From: AA29 sp041481445
GTDB lineage: Bacteria; Acidobacteriota; Vicinamibacteria; Fen-336
Direction of reading: 5' to 3'
NCBI GenBank assembly: GCA_041481445.1
Contig: JBGPBV010000069.1
Span: forward strand, 1 to 31,419
DNA length: 31,419 nt
The notes beneath the pieces are model-generated. The model searched no databases. It had not been told where the DNA came from and saw nothing but the letters and a program-made list of their open reading frames with translations. Positions 21,804-29,360 of the stretch are shown here, in pieces. Each line of letters begins with the position of its first letter. The first letter of the stretch is position 1. A program made the translations under genes and the position numbers.

Positions 21804-22946
21804 TTGCGCGATTCCCTGAAGTCGATCCGGGGCTGGCTCTGGGCCCTGGCGTTCCTCGCCCTCCCCAACTGCACGTTCCAGGTGCAGGGCCTTGCGCCCT
21901 ACAACTTCGACCGCGGCGACGCGCCCTACTCGAGCGCGGTCTTCTGCGACATCCAGGACCGTACGGCGTCCGCGCCCCACTGCGCGACCGCGGACGAGAT
22001 TTCCATGGGCATCCCCCTCTCCCAGTCCGCCCTCGCGCTCACGCAGAACCGGAAGAGCAACATCGGCCTGGACTACTCGCCGATGGTCACGATGGCCCAC
22101 GGTTGCGCGGCCGGGGTGCCGGTGGCCATCACCTACAAGTGCCCGTTCCCGGACGGGTGCGGGAGCTGCTTCAACTGCGGCGGGGTGATCCCGGCCAAGT
22201 ACGCCGACGTGGGCGCCGCCTGCATCGCGGACTGCCTGGACAAGAACGGGCACACTCCGGGCGAGAACCCGCCCCAGCCCGACGTCACCGCCTTCTGCAC
22301 GGCCGAGCACGCCCACGCCAGCTACGCGGCGGGCACCTGCTTCGCCAACGCCTGCATTCCCGAGGGGGCCCTCGACAACTTCGCGGATCCCCGGCGCGTC
22401 CCGGAGCCGGTGGTGTGGCAGAACCTGGTCGGGGTGGTGACGGACGGACCGGCGGCGAACAGCCTGACCCGCACCCTCGCCCTCGGTCCGGACGCCGGCG
22501 CCTCCTCGGTACAAACCATCGACCACGGCGACGGCTACGTCGAGTTCACCATCACCGAGCTCGGCACCATACGCGTGCTCGGCCTCTCGACCGGTGCCGC
22601 CGACGCCGACGCGTCGATCAACGACATCGGGTTCGGGGTGCGCCTCTCCGCCCAGAACAACCTCGGCATCTTCGAGAACGGCACCCGCGTCCCGGACGGC
22701 GCCAACGCGGATTGGGGTCCCTTCCAGGCCGGCGACCGGGTGCGCGTCAACGTGAAGGACCGCTTCGACGGCACCGCCGACATCACAAATACCCTGATCC
22801 CGGCCGCGTGTGCGGGCGCCGCCTGCACGGGCACCACGTTCGGCCCGTCCATACCTCACACCGGCTCCTACCCGTTCCGGGTCGACGCCTTCATTCGCGA
22901 CCCGCAAGCGACCCTGACCGACGTCCGGATCGTACGCATCAAGTAG
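21804..22946 (+). CDS. Module gene A, copy 1: Cys-rich predicted lipoprotein
   Basis: A 380-aa protein I do not recognise as a named family. The TTG at 21804 is chosen because GGAGG ends 8 nt upstream and because all three copies begin with an equivalent TTG. The N-terminus MRDSLKSIRGWLWALAFLAL is followed by PNC (C23), a non-canonical lipobox shared by all copies. Residues 24-190 are Cys-rich (FCDI, APHC, GCGSCFNCGG, ACIADC, CFANAC). From about 195, VVWQNLVGVVTDG, GDGYVEFTITE, DIGFGVRL and GDRVRVNVKDRFDG form a beta-rich domain of a type seen in bacterial surface proteins (VxWxN...GxGYVEF...IDFA-like), ending VRIVRIK. Gene B1 follows after 18 nt. This is the most divergent of the three copies. 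Confidence 0.75.
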   Translation: MRDSLKSIRGWLWALAFLALPNCTFQVQGLAPYNFDRGDAPYSSAVFCDIQDRTASAPHCATADEISMGIPLSQSALALTQNRKSNIGLDYSPMVTMAHGCAAGVPVAITYKCPFPDGCGSCFNCGGVIPAKYADVGAACIADCLDKNGHTPGENPPQPDVTAFCTAEHAHASYAAGTCFANACIPEGALDNFADPRRVPEPVVWQNLVGVVTDGPAANSLTRTLALGPDAGASSVQTIDHGDGYVEFTITELGTIRVLGLSTGAADADASINDIGFGVRLSAQNNLGIFENGTRVPDGANADWGPFQAGDRVRVNVKDRFDGTADITNTLIPAACAGAACTGTTFGPSIPHTGSYPFRVDAFIRDPQATLTDVRIVRIK

Positions 22947-22964
22947 CTGCGAGGAGATGAACCG

Positions 22965-24449
22965 ATGAAGACGATGTGGACGGTCCTGGTGGTCGGGTTC
23001 CTCGTGGCGGCGGCGTCCTCGGCGCCGGCGGTAGACCTGACCGCCGTCGTGGTTCACCCGCTGAGCGGCGCGCTGGACATCTTCCAGTCGCTCCCCGCCG
23101 GCTGCGACGACGTCAACCAGTCGACCCCGGTGACGGGAGGCCAGATCGAGATCACGCCCGCCGAAGGCGCGCCCGTGCTGGGCGGCCGGCGCTTCGTCAT
23201 GACGCAGACGACCGTGATCTTCGCCCCCTTCAACATCCACCGCGATTGCCTGACCCAGAACGTCACCCGGGACTACACCGCCCTCGCCGTCCAGGCCGGG
23301 GGAGCCATCCCCTTCGTGGCCACCGAGGGACCTCCGGGCGTGTTCACCTTCTCCATCCCCGCCTCCGAGGTGATCCTGTTCGAGGCGGCCACCCTCAACG
23401 GGGCGCCCGAGACCGGCTACAAGGTGCCCAAGCAGCCGGTCACCGGGACCATCGACCTCAACAACGGGACGGTGCAGATGACAGTGGTGGCGGCGAGCAA
23501 GGTGCACGTCGACGTGCTGGGTGACTACGACGGCACCCTCACCGCGACGATCTCCGGCCACATGGGCTTCCCCGACGCCGACGGCGACGGCGTGCCGGAC
23601 CGCACCGACAACTGCAAGTTCGTGCCCAACCCGGACCAGGCCCCGGTTCCGACGCCCACCATCCAGGCGCCTCCTGCGATCACGCTGGCCAGTTGCCTCG
23701 ACACCCAGATCGGGCAGGCCACCGGCGCCGACGTGTGCGACCACGGGGCGGTGGCGATCACGGACGACGCCCCCGGCTCGTTCCCGGTCGGGACCACCGT
23801 CGTCACCTGGAGCGCGGAGGACGGGAAGGCCCGCGTCGCCACCGCCACCCAGAACGTCACCGTCGTGGACACCACCGCCCCCACCTTCACGTTCGTCCCG
23901 CCGGACAAGACGGTCGCGGATTGCGGCCACGTCCACCTCGGGCACGCCGTCGCCGTCGACGATTGCGGGGGGACTCCCTTCGTGAAGAACGACGCGCCCC
24001 GCTACTTCGGGCCGGGCGCGACCACCGTGACCTGGAAGGCCAGGGACGACGCCGGCAACCGGGCCACCGCCACCCAGATCATCACCGTCCACGACGTCGA
24101 GCCGCCGGTGGTGTCGTGCTTCCGCGAGCGACCCCACGATCACGACCATCACGGCTACGGCATGGCCAGCGGCCACCACGACGACCACGGCGACGACGAC
24201 GACGGGCCCTTCTTCGAGGTGTCGACCCGGGACAACTGCACGGCCCGGATGCGCTTCGGCGGTCAGAACCTCCGCGACGGCGAGATCATCAAGATTACGC
24301 CGACGCACAAGCCGGGAGTCGTCTTCCTCGGGACCGAGGGCCACGACCACATCAAGCACTTCAAGGCCGGCCCCGGCGACGCCGTGATCACCTCGACCGA
24401 CGACTCCGGGAACGTCGCCACCGCGAGCTGCCCGTTGCCGAGGCCGTAG
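22965..24449 (+). CDS. Module gene B, copy 1: secreted TSP3/HYR-repeat protein with His/Asp-rich segment
   Basis: A 494-aa exported protein with a GAGGAG Shine-Dalgarno. Signal peptide 1-22 (cleavage APA/VDL). Residues 23-200 form a domain I do not recognise, conserved in the other copies (GAPETG, HVDVLGDYDG). A thrombospondin type 3-like Ca-binding motif follows at about 203-226 (DADGDGVPDRTDNC, then PNPDQ). Two HYR-like Ig repeats (about 229-305 and 306-385) show the VGTTVVTWSAEDG and GATTVTWKARDDAGN signatures. Next comes a His/Asp-rich stretch (about 386-412), perhaps metal-binding, and a C-terminal domain (STRDNCTARMRFGGQ). HYR and TSP3 modules are typical of extracellular adhesive proteins. 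It probably works with the lipoprotein encoded just upstream. Confidence 0.78.
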   Translation: MKTMWTVLVVGFLVAAASSAPAVDLTAVVVHPLSGALDIFQSLPAGCDDVNQSTPVTGGQIEITPAEGAPVLGGRRFVMTQTTVIFAPFNIHRDCLTQNVTRDYTALAVQAGGAIPFVATEGPPGVFTFSIPASEVILFEAATLNGAPETGYKVPKQPVTGTIDLNNGTVQMTVVAASKVHVDVLGDYDGTLTATISGHMGFPDADGDGVPDRTDNCKFVPNPDQAPVPTPTIQAPPAITLASCLDTQIGQATGADVCDHGAVAITDDAPGSFPVGTTVVTWSAEDGKARVATATQNVTVVDTTAPTFTFVPPDKTVADCGHVHLGHAVAVDDCGGTPFVKNDAPRYFGPGATTVTWKARDDAGNRATATQIITVHDVEPPVVSCFRERPHDHDHHGYGMASGHHDDHGDDDDGPFFEVSTRDNCTARMRFGGQNLRDGEIIKITPTHKPGVVFLGTEGHDHIKHFKAGPGDAVITSTDDSGNVATASCPLPRP

Positions 24450-24484
24450 GAGCGGCGCCGAGCCCGCGGTACAATCGACGGTCC

Positions 24485-25297
24485 GTGCGGCCCGTCCTCT
24501 TCCACGTCCTCGGCCTGCCCGTCTACGGGTACGGCTTGATGCTGTGCCTGTCGATGATCGTGGGCCGGCTGCTCGCCGTCCACCTCGCCCGCCGCGAGGG
24601 ACTGGACGGCGACCTCATGGGCCGGGCCACCGTCTGGATCATGGTCTCCGCCCTCGTCGGCTGCCGTCTGGTGTACGTGGCCGGCAACCTCGACCAGTTC
24701 GCGAACGTGCTCGACGTCTTCGCGTGGTGGAAGGGGGGGATCGTCGCCTACGGGGGGTTCGTGGGCGGGTTCGTGGGGACCGTCGTCTTCTGCCGCCTCC
24801 ATCGCATCCCGCTGCTGGTGTGGGCCGACTGCGTTGTCCCCGCCCTGGGCCTCGGGACGGCGATCACGCGTGTCGGCTGCCTGCTGGGCGGCTGCGACTT
24901 CGGAGCCCCCTGGAACGGGCCCTGGGCCATCCGCTTCCCCGCGGGATCGCCCGCCGTCGCTCAACAGGTCCTCGACGGCCTCCTGCCGGCGGGGGCCGCG
25001 CAGTCCCTTCCCGTGCACCCGACGCAGGTCTACGAGTCGCTGGTCGGCCTCCTGCTCTTCGCCCTGGTGATGGAGATCCGCCGCCGGAAGCTCGTGCCCG
25101 GGACCGCGTTCGCCGCCTTCGTCGTCGGCTATTCCGTCCTTCGCTACGCGATCGAGATCGTGCGCGGCGACGAGCGGGGCGCCGTGGGACCCTTCTCCAC
25201 GTCACAATTCCTCGCGGTTGTGACCTTCCTCGCTGCCGTCGCCCTCGGGATCTCGTTGATAAGGCGTCAACGCCAAATACACTCCGCGACCGCCTGA
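24485..25297 (+). CDS. lgt: Prolipoprotein diacylglyceryl transferase
   Basis: Lgt transfers diacylglycerol from phosphatidylglycerol to the lipobox Cys of pre-prolipoproteins in the inner membrane. The GTG at 24485 gives a 270-aa protein with about seven hydrophobic segments. Recognisable are VYGYGLML (13-20), GGIVAYGGFVGGFVG (84-98), the Lgt signature region TRVGCLLGGCDFG (128-140) with R129, PWAIRFP, HPTQVYES (178-185) and LRYAIEIVRGDERG (219-232). GCLLGGCDFG resembles the GCFxAGCCYG variant of non-enterobacterial Lgt proteins. TACAAT (24470-24475) lies 9 nt before the GTG, without a clear Shine-Dalgarno or -35. Its place between lipoprotein gene copies is notable. Its last 20 codons also carry a promoter candidate for the next module, and its 3' end is duplicated at 28048. 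Confidence 0.88.
   Translation: MRPVLFHVLGLPVYGYGLMLCLSMIVGRLLAVHLARREGLDGDLMGRATVWIMVSALVGCRLVYVAGNLDQFANVLDVFAWWKGGIVAYGGFVGGFVGTVVFCRLHRIPLLVWADCVVPALGLGTAITRVGCLLGGCDFGAPWNGPWAIRFPAGSPAVAQQVLDGLLPAGAAQSLPVHPTQVYESLVGLLLFALVMEIRRRKLVPGTAFAAFVVGYSVLRYAIEIVRGDERGAVGPFSTSQFLAVVTFLAAVALGISLIRRQRQIHSATA
25256..25283 (+). promoter_or_regulatory. Candidate promoter for module copy 2, inside the 3' end of lgt
   Basis: TTGATA (25256-25261) and TACACT (25278-25283) are separated by 16 nt. Between them lies GGCGT-CA-ACGCC (25263-25274), a possible operator. The 24 bases 25264-25287 are unchanged in the duplicated copy at 28102-28125, whereas surrounding bases differ. In copy 3 a small deletion removes the TTGATA box. 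Confidence 0.5.
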
Positions 25298-25340
25298 GCT
25301 CCTGGCCGACGGGAGCGGTGTGACGTCGCACATTCGTCAT

Positions 25341-25366
25341 GCGCGGGCCCCCCTCCGGGCCTGCGC
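25341..25366 (+). promoter_or_regulatory. Leader stem-loop just upstream of the gene A2 ribosome binding site
   Basis: Arms 25341-25350 and 25357-25366 form a 10-bp GC-rich stem with one G-U pair and a 6-nt loop. AGAGGAG begins 4 nt later, then the TTG start at 25385. A 9-bp version is kept in front of A3 (28180-28202), with a changed loop. It could modulate translation or mRNA stability. Confidence 0.4.
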
Positions 25367-25384
25367 CAAGAGGAGATTTCCATT

Positions 25385-26503
25385 TTGAGTGACTCGCTCA
25401 AGAAGCTGAGCTGGCTGTGGGCCCTCGTGTTCCTGGCCCTTCCGAACTGCGTTCTCGACCGAAGGGGCATCGGCAGCGGCACCCACGTCAGCTCGGGTAC
25501 CTCGCCTTTCAGCAGCGCCGTCTTCTGTGACATCGAGAACAGCGCGGTGGCCCCGCACTGCGCCTCATCGGAGGAAGTGAGCCTCGGCATCCCCCTTCCC
25601 CAGGCCGCGATCGCCCTCACCCGCAGCCAGACCAGCAACATCGGCCTGGACTATTCGCCGGCCGCCACAACGGCCCTCGGCTGCTCGCCGGGACAGCCGG
25701 TGGCGATCTCGTTCAGGGGGCCGTTCCCCGACGGTGCCAACATCTGCCTGAACTGTGGCAGCGTGATGCCCTCGCCCTACCCGGATCCCAGCGCAGCCTG
25801 CGTCGACCGCTGCAAGGACCTCAACCCCGGGGCGGACGTGTTCTGCGGCGACGCCACGCACGCCCACGCGAGCACCAACGCCGCCGAGTGCGTGGGCGGC
25901 GCCTGCACCGACGCCGGGGCGCTGCGCGCCGATTTCGTGGACGCGCGCCGGACGCCGGAGCCGGTGATCTGGACGAGCACCGTGGAGGCCGGCACGAGCG
26001 GTCCCGACAGCAACACGCTCACGCGCACCGCCGAGACCGTCGCCGGCTTCAACGCCGGGGCCGCTTCCACCCAGACCATCACCCACGGCGACGGATACGT
26101 GGAGTTCACGGTGGCGGAGACGGACAAGGCACGCGTCTGCGGGTTCTCCTCGGGTGCCCCTCCCGACGTCGAGCCGGGCCTGGCCGACATCGGCTTCGGC
26201 ATTCGATTGTCCGCGGCCGGGGGCGTCGTCATCGAGGAGGGAGGCGCCATCGTCTCGGCGCCCGGCGGGGGCAACTTCGCGACCTACGCACCCGGGGACC
26301 GGCTGCGCGTGAGCGTGGCCGACCACTTCGACGGGACGGCCAACGTCACCTACTCGCTCATCCCCGCCGCCTGCGCCGGCCCCGCCTGTGATGGGATGAC
26401 GCTCCGGACGGTGGCAGGAGCTGTCTACCCCCTGCGCGTCGACGCCTCGCTCAAGGAGCTGGGCGCCAGCCTGGTCGACGTGCGCATCGTGCGCATCAAG
26501 TAG
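25385..26503 (+). CDS. Module gene A, copy 2: Cys-rich predicted lipoprotein
   Basis: A 372-aa homologue of copy 1. The TTG start at 25385 is supported by AGAGGAG (25369-25375) and by conservation in copy 3. The N-terminus MSDSLKKLSWLWALVFLALP is followed by NC (C22 as predicted lipidated Cys; -3 to -1 is L-P-N rather than the usual L-A-G). The Cys-rich half includes FCDI, PHCAS, GCSPGQP, CLNCGSVMP, ACVDRCKDLN, FCGD and CVGGACTD; the spaced Cys pairs suggest disulfides. No CxxCH heme site is present. The C-terminal beta-rich domain (from about 195) has TITHGDGYVEFTVAETDKA, ADIGFGIRLSAAGG and APGDRLRVSVADHFDG, ending VRIVRIK. Gene B2 begins 21 nt after the stop. Function unknown; a surface lipoprotein is likely. 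Confidence 0.77.
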   Translation: MSDSLKKLSWLWALVFLALPNCVLDRRGIGSGTHVSSGTSPFSSAVFCDIENSAVAPHCASSEEVSLGIPLPQAAIALTRSQTSNIGLDYSPAATTALGCSPGQPVAISFRGPFPDGANICLNCGSVMPSPYPDPSAACVDRCKDLNPGADVFCGDATHAHASTNAAECVGGACTDAGALRADFVDARRTPEPVIWTSTVEAGTSGPDSNTLTRTAETVAGFNAGAASTQTITHGDGYVEFTVAETDKARVCGFSSGAPPDVEPGLADIGFGIRLSAAGGVVIEEGGAIVSAPGGGNFATYAPGDRLRVSVADHFDGTANVTYSLIPAACAGPACDGMTLRTVAGAVYPLRVDASLKELGASLVDVRIVRIK

Positions 26504-26524
26504 CGCGAGAAGGAGATCAGAGTC

Positions 26525-27964
26525 ATGAAGACCATGTGGACGCTCCTCCTCGCCTTTAGCCTGATCGCGGCCGGACCCGCGGCCGCCCGGGCCACCGACT
26601 TGCAGCCGATGGTGATCCAGGGCGTCGGTGGCAACATGCACATCCACCAATCGACCCCGTTCGGTTGTCCTGACGTCAACGGCGACATCCCCGTCACCGG
26701 CGGCCGGTTCGAGATCGCGCCGGCCGAGGGGCACGACCTCGGGGGCGGGCTCAAGCGCTTCATCCTGGCCCGCGGCACCGTGTACATCCATCCGTTCACC
26801 GTCCACGTCTCCTGCCTCGGGGACGACGAGACGCAGGCCTACAGCGAGCTGTCCGTCCAGGTCAGCGGGGCCGTGACCTTCACCGCGTCACCCTCGGGTC
26901 CGGGGACCTACACGTTCGTCATCCCGCCCGGCGACATCCTCCTCTACGAAGCGGCCACCGCGAACGGCGCGCCGGAGACGGGGGACAAGCATCCGCGGGA
27001 CCCGGTGACCGGGACCATCGACACCGTGGCCGGCACCGTCACCATGCACCTGGTGGTGGCCACGAAGATCCACGTCGACGTCCTCGGCGACTACGACGGC
27101 GCGCTCACCACCGACCTCTCGGGGAGCGTCGTTTTCCCGGACAAGGACGGTGACGGCGTGGCCGACCGCAACGACAACTGCCCGCTGGTGGCCAACGCCG
27201 ACCAGAGCCCGGTGGTCTCTCCCCTCGTGCGCGCGCCCGCCGACATCACCCTGCACAGCTGTCTCGACACCCACGTCGGCCTGCCGGTAGCGGTCGACAT
27301 CTGCGAAGGTGGCCCGGTGACCGTGGACGACAACGCGCCCTTCCCGTACCCGCTCGGCCCCACCGTGGTGACCTGGACGGGCGAGGACTCGCACGGCCAC
27401 GTCGAGAGCGACACCCAGACCGTCACCATCGTCGACACCACGCCGCCGATCATCACGTCCGTGCCTCCCGACATCCACCTGAACGACTGCGGCCCGGCCG
27501 TCCTCGGACTCCCCACCGCCACCGACGACTGCGGAGGCAGCCCCGGCTTCACGAACAACGCCCCCGCGAAGTTCCTGACCGGCTCCACGGTGGTCACCTG
27601 GACCGCGACCGACATCTCCGGGAACCATTCCACCGCCACCCAGACCGTGACCGTCGTCGACATCGTTCCCCCCGACATCGCCTGCGTGCCGGGACCCAAC
27701 CCGAGCGGGCACGGCCATGGCGGAGGCGGCTTCTTCACCGTCACCGCCGCCGACCACTGCCCGCCGCCTCCCATCATCCGGATCGGCAGCTTCGTGCTCG
27801 CGAACGGGGAGACCATCAAGATCACGGAGACGGGGCAGTCGGGAGTGAGGCTCGTGAACGACATGGGTCCAGACCACATCCGGCACTTCCAGGTGCATCA
27901 CGGCGAGGCGATCGTCACCGCCACCGACGGGTCGGGCAACGTGGCCAGCGTGACCTGCCATTGA
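26525..27964 (+). CDS. Module gene B, copy 2: secreted TSP3/HYR-repeat protein
   Basis: A 479-aa protein with an AAGGAG Shine-Dalgarno. Signal peptide 1-24 (LLLAFSLIAAGPAAARA/TD). The unknown N-terminal domain contains GNMHIHQSTPF and ANGAPETG, followed by a TSP3-like motif (DKDGDGVADRNDNCPLV, about 205-221). Two HYR-like repeats follow (about 230-305 with PLGPTVVTWTGEDSHG; 306-385 with TGSTVVTWTATDISGN). In place of the long His/Asp stretch of copies 1 and 3 it has only SGHGHGGGG. Its last domain (about 400-479) is also different in sequence, carrying IKITETGQSGVRLVND and ending SVTCH. It is the source-like copy for the 5' half of B3. A GC-rich hairpin follows 36 nt after the stop. Confidence 0.78.
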   Translation: MKTMWTLLLAFSLIAAGPAAARATDLQPMVIQGVGGNMHIHQSTPFGCPDVNGDIPVTGGRFEIAPAEGHDLGGGLKRFILARGTVYIHPFTVHVSCLGDDETQAYSELSVQVSGAVTFTASPSGPGTYTFVIPPGDILLYEAATANGAPETGDKHPRDPVTGTIDTVAGTVTMHLVVATKIHVDVLGDYDGALTTDLSGSVVFPDKDGDGVADRNDNCPLVANADQSPVVSPLVRAPADITLHSCLDTHVGLPVAVDICEGGPVTVDDNAPFPYPLGPTVVTWTGEDSHGHVESDTQTVTIVDTTPPIITSVPPDIHLNDCGPAVLGLPTATDDCGGSPGFTNNAPAKFLTGSTVVTWTATDISGNHSTATQTVTVVDIVPPDIACVPGPNPSGHGHGGGGFFTVTAADHCPPPPIIRIGSFVLANGETIKITETGQSGVRLVNDMGPDHIRHFQVHHGEAIVTATDGSGNVASVTCH

Positions 27965-27999
27965 GGTGCGACGGAAGTCGATGATGCCGTGCTGAGCCG

Positions 28000-28050
28000 G
28001 CGCGCGGCGTGTCCGCCCGAGGGTCGGGCGGCGCGCCGCGCGCTCTCATT
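28000..28050 (+). terminator. Double-stem terminator-like hairpin after module copy 2
   Basis: Outer arms 28000-28009 and 28034-28043 (10 bp) enclose inner arms CCGCCCGA (28013-28020) and TCGGGCGG (28024-28031). The tract that follows, TCTCATTCC, is a poor T-run because the duplicated lgt tail starts at 28048. The same structure recurs at 30866 with a proper T-tract. Confidence 0.6.
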
Positions 28051-28140
28051 CCTCGCCGTTGTGACCCTCATCGCTGCCGTTGCCCTCGGGATCTCGTTAT
28101 TGCGTCAACGCCAAATACACTCCGCCCCCGCCTCAGCTCT
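28048..28140 (+). pseudogene. Duplicated 3' fragment of lgt
   Basis: The frame reads FLAVVTLIAAVALGISLL and then RQRQIHSA, matching Lgt residues 242-268 with few changes. The DNA matches 25207-25300 closely. The original TGA stop is TCA here, so the frame stays open through the leader into gene A3. There is no catalytic part; it is a passenger of the tandem duplication that carries the promoter-like block 28102-28125. Confidence 0.8.
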
Positions 28141-28179
28141 CGGCCGACGGGAGTGGTGTGACAACGCTCATTCGCCGCA

Positions 28180-28202
28180 CGCGGGCCCCCTTCGGGCCTG
28201 CG
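28180..28202 (+). promoter_or_regulatory. Leader stem-loop upstream of gene A3
   Basis: Arms 28180-28188 and 28194-28202 form a 9-bp stem, including one G-U pair, with a 5-nt loop. It is the counterpart of 25341-25366 and is followed by a GGAGGAG ribosome site. The loop has changed while most of the pairing is kept. Confidence 0.4.
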
Positions 28203-28222
28203 CACCGGAGGAGACCCCTATT

Positions 28223-29344
28223 TTGAGTGATTCGCTGAAGAAGTTGAGCTGGCTCTGGCCCCTCGCCTTCCTCGCCCTTCCCAACTGCGCCCTCGACTCG
28301 ACTGGGCACGGCACGGGCGGCGTCACGACACACTTCAACCCGGGTGACCCGCCTTTCGACAGCGCGATATTCTGCGACATCGAGGACATCACGGCGTCCC
28401 CGCACTGCGCCTCACCGGACGAGGTGAACGCCGGGGTCCCCCTGACCCAGGCCGCGATCGACCTCACCCTTAACCAAAAGAGCAACATCGGCCTGGACTA
28501 TTCGCCGGCCGCCATCTCGGCCCACGGGTGCTCGCCCGGCCAGCCCGTGGCGATCACGTTCCAGGGGCCGTTCCCCGACGGCGCCCAGCTCTGCCTGAAC
28601 TGCGGCAGCGTGATGCCCTCGCCCTATCCGGATCCGAGCGCGGCCTGCGTCGACCGCTGCAAGGACCTCAACGACGGGGCGGACGACTTCTGCGCCTCGC
28701 ATGCCCACACGAGCACCAACGCCCCCGATTGCGTGGGCGGCGCGTGCACCGACGAAAGTGCGCTCACCGATTTCGACAACAAGCGCCGGACGCCGGAGCC
28801 GGTGATCTGGGACTACACCGTGGACAGCGGCACCAGCGGGGCCGACGACAACACGCTCACGCGCAACGTCGAGACCGTTCCCGGCTTCAACGCCGGAGCC
28901 TCCTCCAAGATGGGACAGACCATCACCCACGGCGACGGATACGTGGAGTTCACGGTGGCGGAGACGGACAAGGCGCGCGTCTGCGGGTTCTCCACGGGCG
29001 AGCCTCCCGACCTCGAGCCGGGCCTGGCCGACATCGGCTTCGGCATTCGATTGTCCGCGGCCGGGGGCGTCGTCATCGAGGAGGGAGGCGCCCTCATCAC
29101 GAACGGCGGGGCCGACTTCGCGCCCTATGCCCCCGGGGACCGGCTGCGCGTGAGCGTGGCCGACAACTTCGACGGGACGGCCAACGTCACCTACTCGCTC
29201 ATCCCCGCCGCCTGCGCCGGCCCCGCCTGCAACGGAATGGTGCTCCGGACGGCGACGGGAGCGGCCTATCCCCTGCGCGTCGACGCCTCGCTCAAGGAGC
29301 TTGGCGCCAGCCTGGTCGACGTGCGCATCGTGCGCATCAAGTAG
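28223..29344 (+). CDS. Module gene A, copy 3: Cys-rich predicted lipoprotein
   Basis: A 373-aa protein almost identical to copy 2 in much of its sequence, from a TTG at 28223 with GGAGGAG upstream. The N-terminus MSDSLKKLSWLWPLAFLALP and NC (C22) keep the unusual lipobox. The Cys-rich half repeats CLNCGSVMPSPYPDPSAACV, RCKDLN, DDFCAS and CVGGACTD. The C-terminal domain repeats GDGYVEFTVAETDKARVCGF and APGDRLRVSVADNFDG, and ends VRIVRIK. The frame is open upstream through the lgt fragment as far as a GTG at 27989, so a longer fusion is formally possible, but the conserved ribosome site favours the TTG. Gene B3 starts 16 nt downstream. Function unknown. Confidence 0.77.
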   Translation: MSDSLKKLSWLWPLAFLALPNCALDSTGHGTGGVTTHFNPGDPPFDSAIFCDIEDITASPHCASPDEVNAGVPLTQAAIDLTLNQKSNIGLDYSPAAISAHGCSPGQPVAITFQGPFPDGAQLCLNCGSVMPSPYPDPSAACVDRCKDLNDGADDFCASHAHTSTNAPDCVGGACTDESALTDFDNKRRTPEPVIWDYTVDSGTSGADDNTLTRNVETVPGFNAGASSKMGQTITHGDGYVEFTVAETDKARVCGFSTGEPPDLEPGLADIGFGIRLSAAGGVVIEEGGALITNGGADFAPYAPGDRLRVSVADNFDGTANVTYSLIPAACAGPACNGMVLRTATGAAYPLRVDASLKELGASLVDVRIVRIK

Positions 29345-29360
29345 CGCGAGGAGATGATTC

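Noticed and set aside
21465..24359. A 964-codon minus-strand open frame opposite A1 and B1
   Set aside because: Composition is Val/Gly/Asp/Arg repeats typical of antisense frames in GC-rich genes; the plus strand has signal peptides, domains and ribosome sites.
23693..24484. Long upstream extension of the lgt frame
   Set aside because: It lies inside B1 in another frame, and Lgt homology begins at the GTG at 24485.
25861..29000. Cys motifs in the A proteins as multiheme cytochrome sites
   Set aside because: There is no CxxCH; pairs such as CLNC are not followed by His, so disulfides are likelier.
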